Assembly (NCBI GenBank): GCA_029059925.1
Contig: JAIDVA010000173.1
Span: forward strand, 1 to 7,360
Reading direction: 5' to 3'
Length of the DNA stretch: 7,360 nucleotides
From: Eubacterium sp.
GTDB lineage: Bacteria; Bacillota; Clostridia; Oscillospirales; Acutalibacteraceae
A program made the position numbers and the translations under genes. Below the pieces are notes generated by a model, which was given only the letters and a program-made list of their open reading frames with translations, was not told the DNA's origin and searched no databases. Below are positions 6,598 to 7,360 of the stretch, one piece after another; position 1 is the stretch's first letter, and each line of letters starts with the position of its first letter.

Positions 6598-7308
6598 TTA
6601 ATCTTTCTTATGTAAAATCGGATCATCAGGATTAAATGTTTTATATCCCGGATGTCTGCCTGTAACCTGATAATATCCTCTAAGGTCAATCAGCTTCTGT
6701 ATATTTTCTCTGCTGATATCGTGGCTGCCGCCGAGAATAACTGCATTAATCGTAATTTTTGCCCAGAGCTCAAGACTTTCCATTCTGTAAAAGGCAGTTA
6801 CAACATCACTTCCGACTGCAAGAGCACCATGATTTTCAAGAAGCATAACATCATGCTCCTCAAGATAAGGCTCTATTGCATCAGGCACCTCGGTTGTTGA
6901 TGGTGTTCCATATGGAGTAAGCGGAACAGCACCCATAACCGCAACATCCTCTATCATATTGTACATATCCATTGCCTTATGTGCCACAGCAAAGCCTGTC
7001 GCACCCGGTGGATGTGCATGAATAACGCTCATAACATCATCGCGCTTATCATAGCAGCGAAGGTGCATTTTGATTTCGCTTGACGGACGAAGTCCCTCAG
7101 CCGCCTCAAGCACATTTCCCTCACGGTCAATACGAATAAGCTTTTCAGGTGTAATGAAGGATTTGCTCATACCTGTCGGTGTAGCAAGAATTGTGCCATC
7201 ATCAAGCTTAACACTGACATTGCCGTCATTTGCTGCAACCCATCCAAGTTGCCACATTTTATGACATATATCGCATATCAATTCTTTTTGTTCATCAATA
7301 TTGCTCAT
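6598..7308 (-). CDS. fucA: L-fuculose-1-phosphate aldolase (class II aldolase/adducin family)
   Basis: This zinc-dependent class II aldolase splits L-fuculose-1-phosphate into dihydroxyacetone phosphate and L-lactaldehyde in the cytoplasm. The zinc and catalytic residues of E. coli FucA (Glu73, His92, His94, His155) correspond to E78 (SSEIKMH), H97 and H99 (IHAHPP) and H160 (ENHGALAVG), with a constant offset of 5. The N-terminal blocks WVAANDGNVSVK (23-34) and ATPTGMSK (42-49) fit the substrate-phosphate site. At 236 residues it is about 20 longer than E. coli FucA (215), mostly as a C-terminal tail ending in HKKD. The ATG has a near-perfect AAGGAG site 6 nt upstream and follows an AT-rich promoter region, so it is the first gene of the operon within view. 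Related aldolases act on rhamnulose or ribulose phosphates; fucI and fucU next door settle the assignment. Confidence 0.95.
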   Translation of the reverse strand: MSNIDEQKELICDICHKMWQLGWVAANDGNVSVKLDDGTILATPTGMSKSFITPEKLIRIDREGNVLEAAEGLRPSSEIKMHLRCYDKRDDVMSVIHAHPPGATGFAVAHKAMDMYNMIEDVAVMGAVPLTPYGTPSTTEVPDAIEPYLEEHDVMLLENHGALAVGSDVVTAFYRMESLELWAKITINAVILGGSHDISRENIQKLIDLRGYYQVTGRHPGYKTFNPDDPILHKKD

Positions 7309-7319
7309 AAATTTCTCCT

Positions 7320-7335
7320 TATAAATATATTTATA
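7320..7335. repeat. 16-bp perfect AT palindrome upstream of fucA, possible operator
   Basis: TATAAATATATTTATA (7320-7335) is a perfect inverted repeat immediately upstream of the fucA ribosome binding site. Its position fits an operator overlapping the transcription start, but a palindrome made only of A and T is expected fairly often in such AT-rich DNA, and no regulator gene is in view. Confidence 0.3.
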
Positions 7336-7357
7336 TATACATTATACAATATACCAA
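7330..7357 (-). promoter_or_regulatory. Probable fuc operon promoter, possibly truncated by the window edge
   Basis: The minus strand contains a perfect TATAAT (7346-7341), which would place transcription start near 7334 and its -35 box just beyond the window end. An alternative pair within the window is TTGGTA (7357-7352) and TATAAA (7335-7330) with 16 nt between. One of the two is probably the operon promoter, but the sequence does not decide which. Confidence 0.5.
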
Positions 7358-7360
7358 CAC

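Noticed and set aside
4733..7308. Reading the operon as a rhamnose pathway because the kinase looks like RhaB
   Set aside because: FucI aligns end to end with its active-site residues, FucU has fucose-type motifs and FucA has the matching zinc site. No rhaA- or rhaD-type gene is present.

Overview
The window most likely comes from a low-to-moderate-GC Bacillota (Clostridia-type) bacterium, probably a gut or other host-associated anaerobe. The reasons are AT-rich intergenic DNA, strong AGGAGG-like ribosome binding sites, sigma-A-like promoter elements, rho-independent terminators, and an L-fucose catabolic operon of the kind used on host or diet glycans. This is inferred from style and gene content; no marker gene fixes the genus.

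Layout: nearly everything is on the minus strand, so transcription runs from high to low coordinates. Positions 7308 to 2923 hold a compact four-gene operon in the order fucA (L-fuculose-1-phosphate aldolase), fucU (L-fucose mutarotase), fucK (a kinase of rhamnulokinase type) and fucI (L-fucose isomerase). Gaps are 12 nt, then a 4-nt overlap, then 25 nt, and a 12-bp stem terminator follows fucI. Promoter-like and AT-palindromic sequence lies upstream of fucA at the window edge, where the promoter may be cut off. The four proteins take L-fucose from anomer interconversion to L-fuculose, then L-fuculose-1-phosphate, then DHAP plus L-lactaldehyde. No transporter, regulator, lactaldehyde reductase/dehydrogenase or microcompartment gene is in the window.

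After a ~140-nt AT-rich gap, a clear promoter (TTGCAA, 17-nt spacer, TATACT) drives a second, independent two-gene operon. It encodes an ECF-type sigma factor (best start GTG at 2677) and, 6 nt later, a 656-residue single-pass membrane protein. That protein has a short cytoplasmic N-terminus and a large extracytoplasmic beta-propeller of the COG4880/Beta_propel type. By architecture and tight coupling it is a candidate anti-sigma factor/sensor, which makes this pair the most interesting part of the window.

At the left edge the last codons of a plus-strand gene end at 43. A perfect 10-bp hairpin with a T-tract at 136-170 separates it from the convergent beta-propeller gene. I see no RNA genes, insertion sequences, CRISPR arrays or prophage signals.
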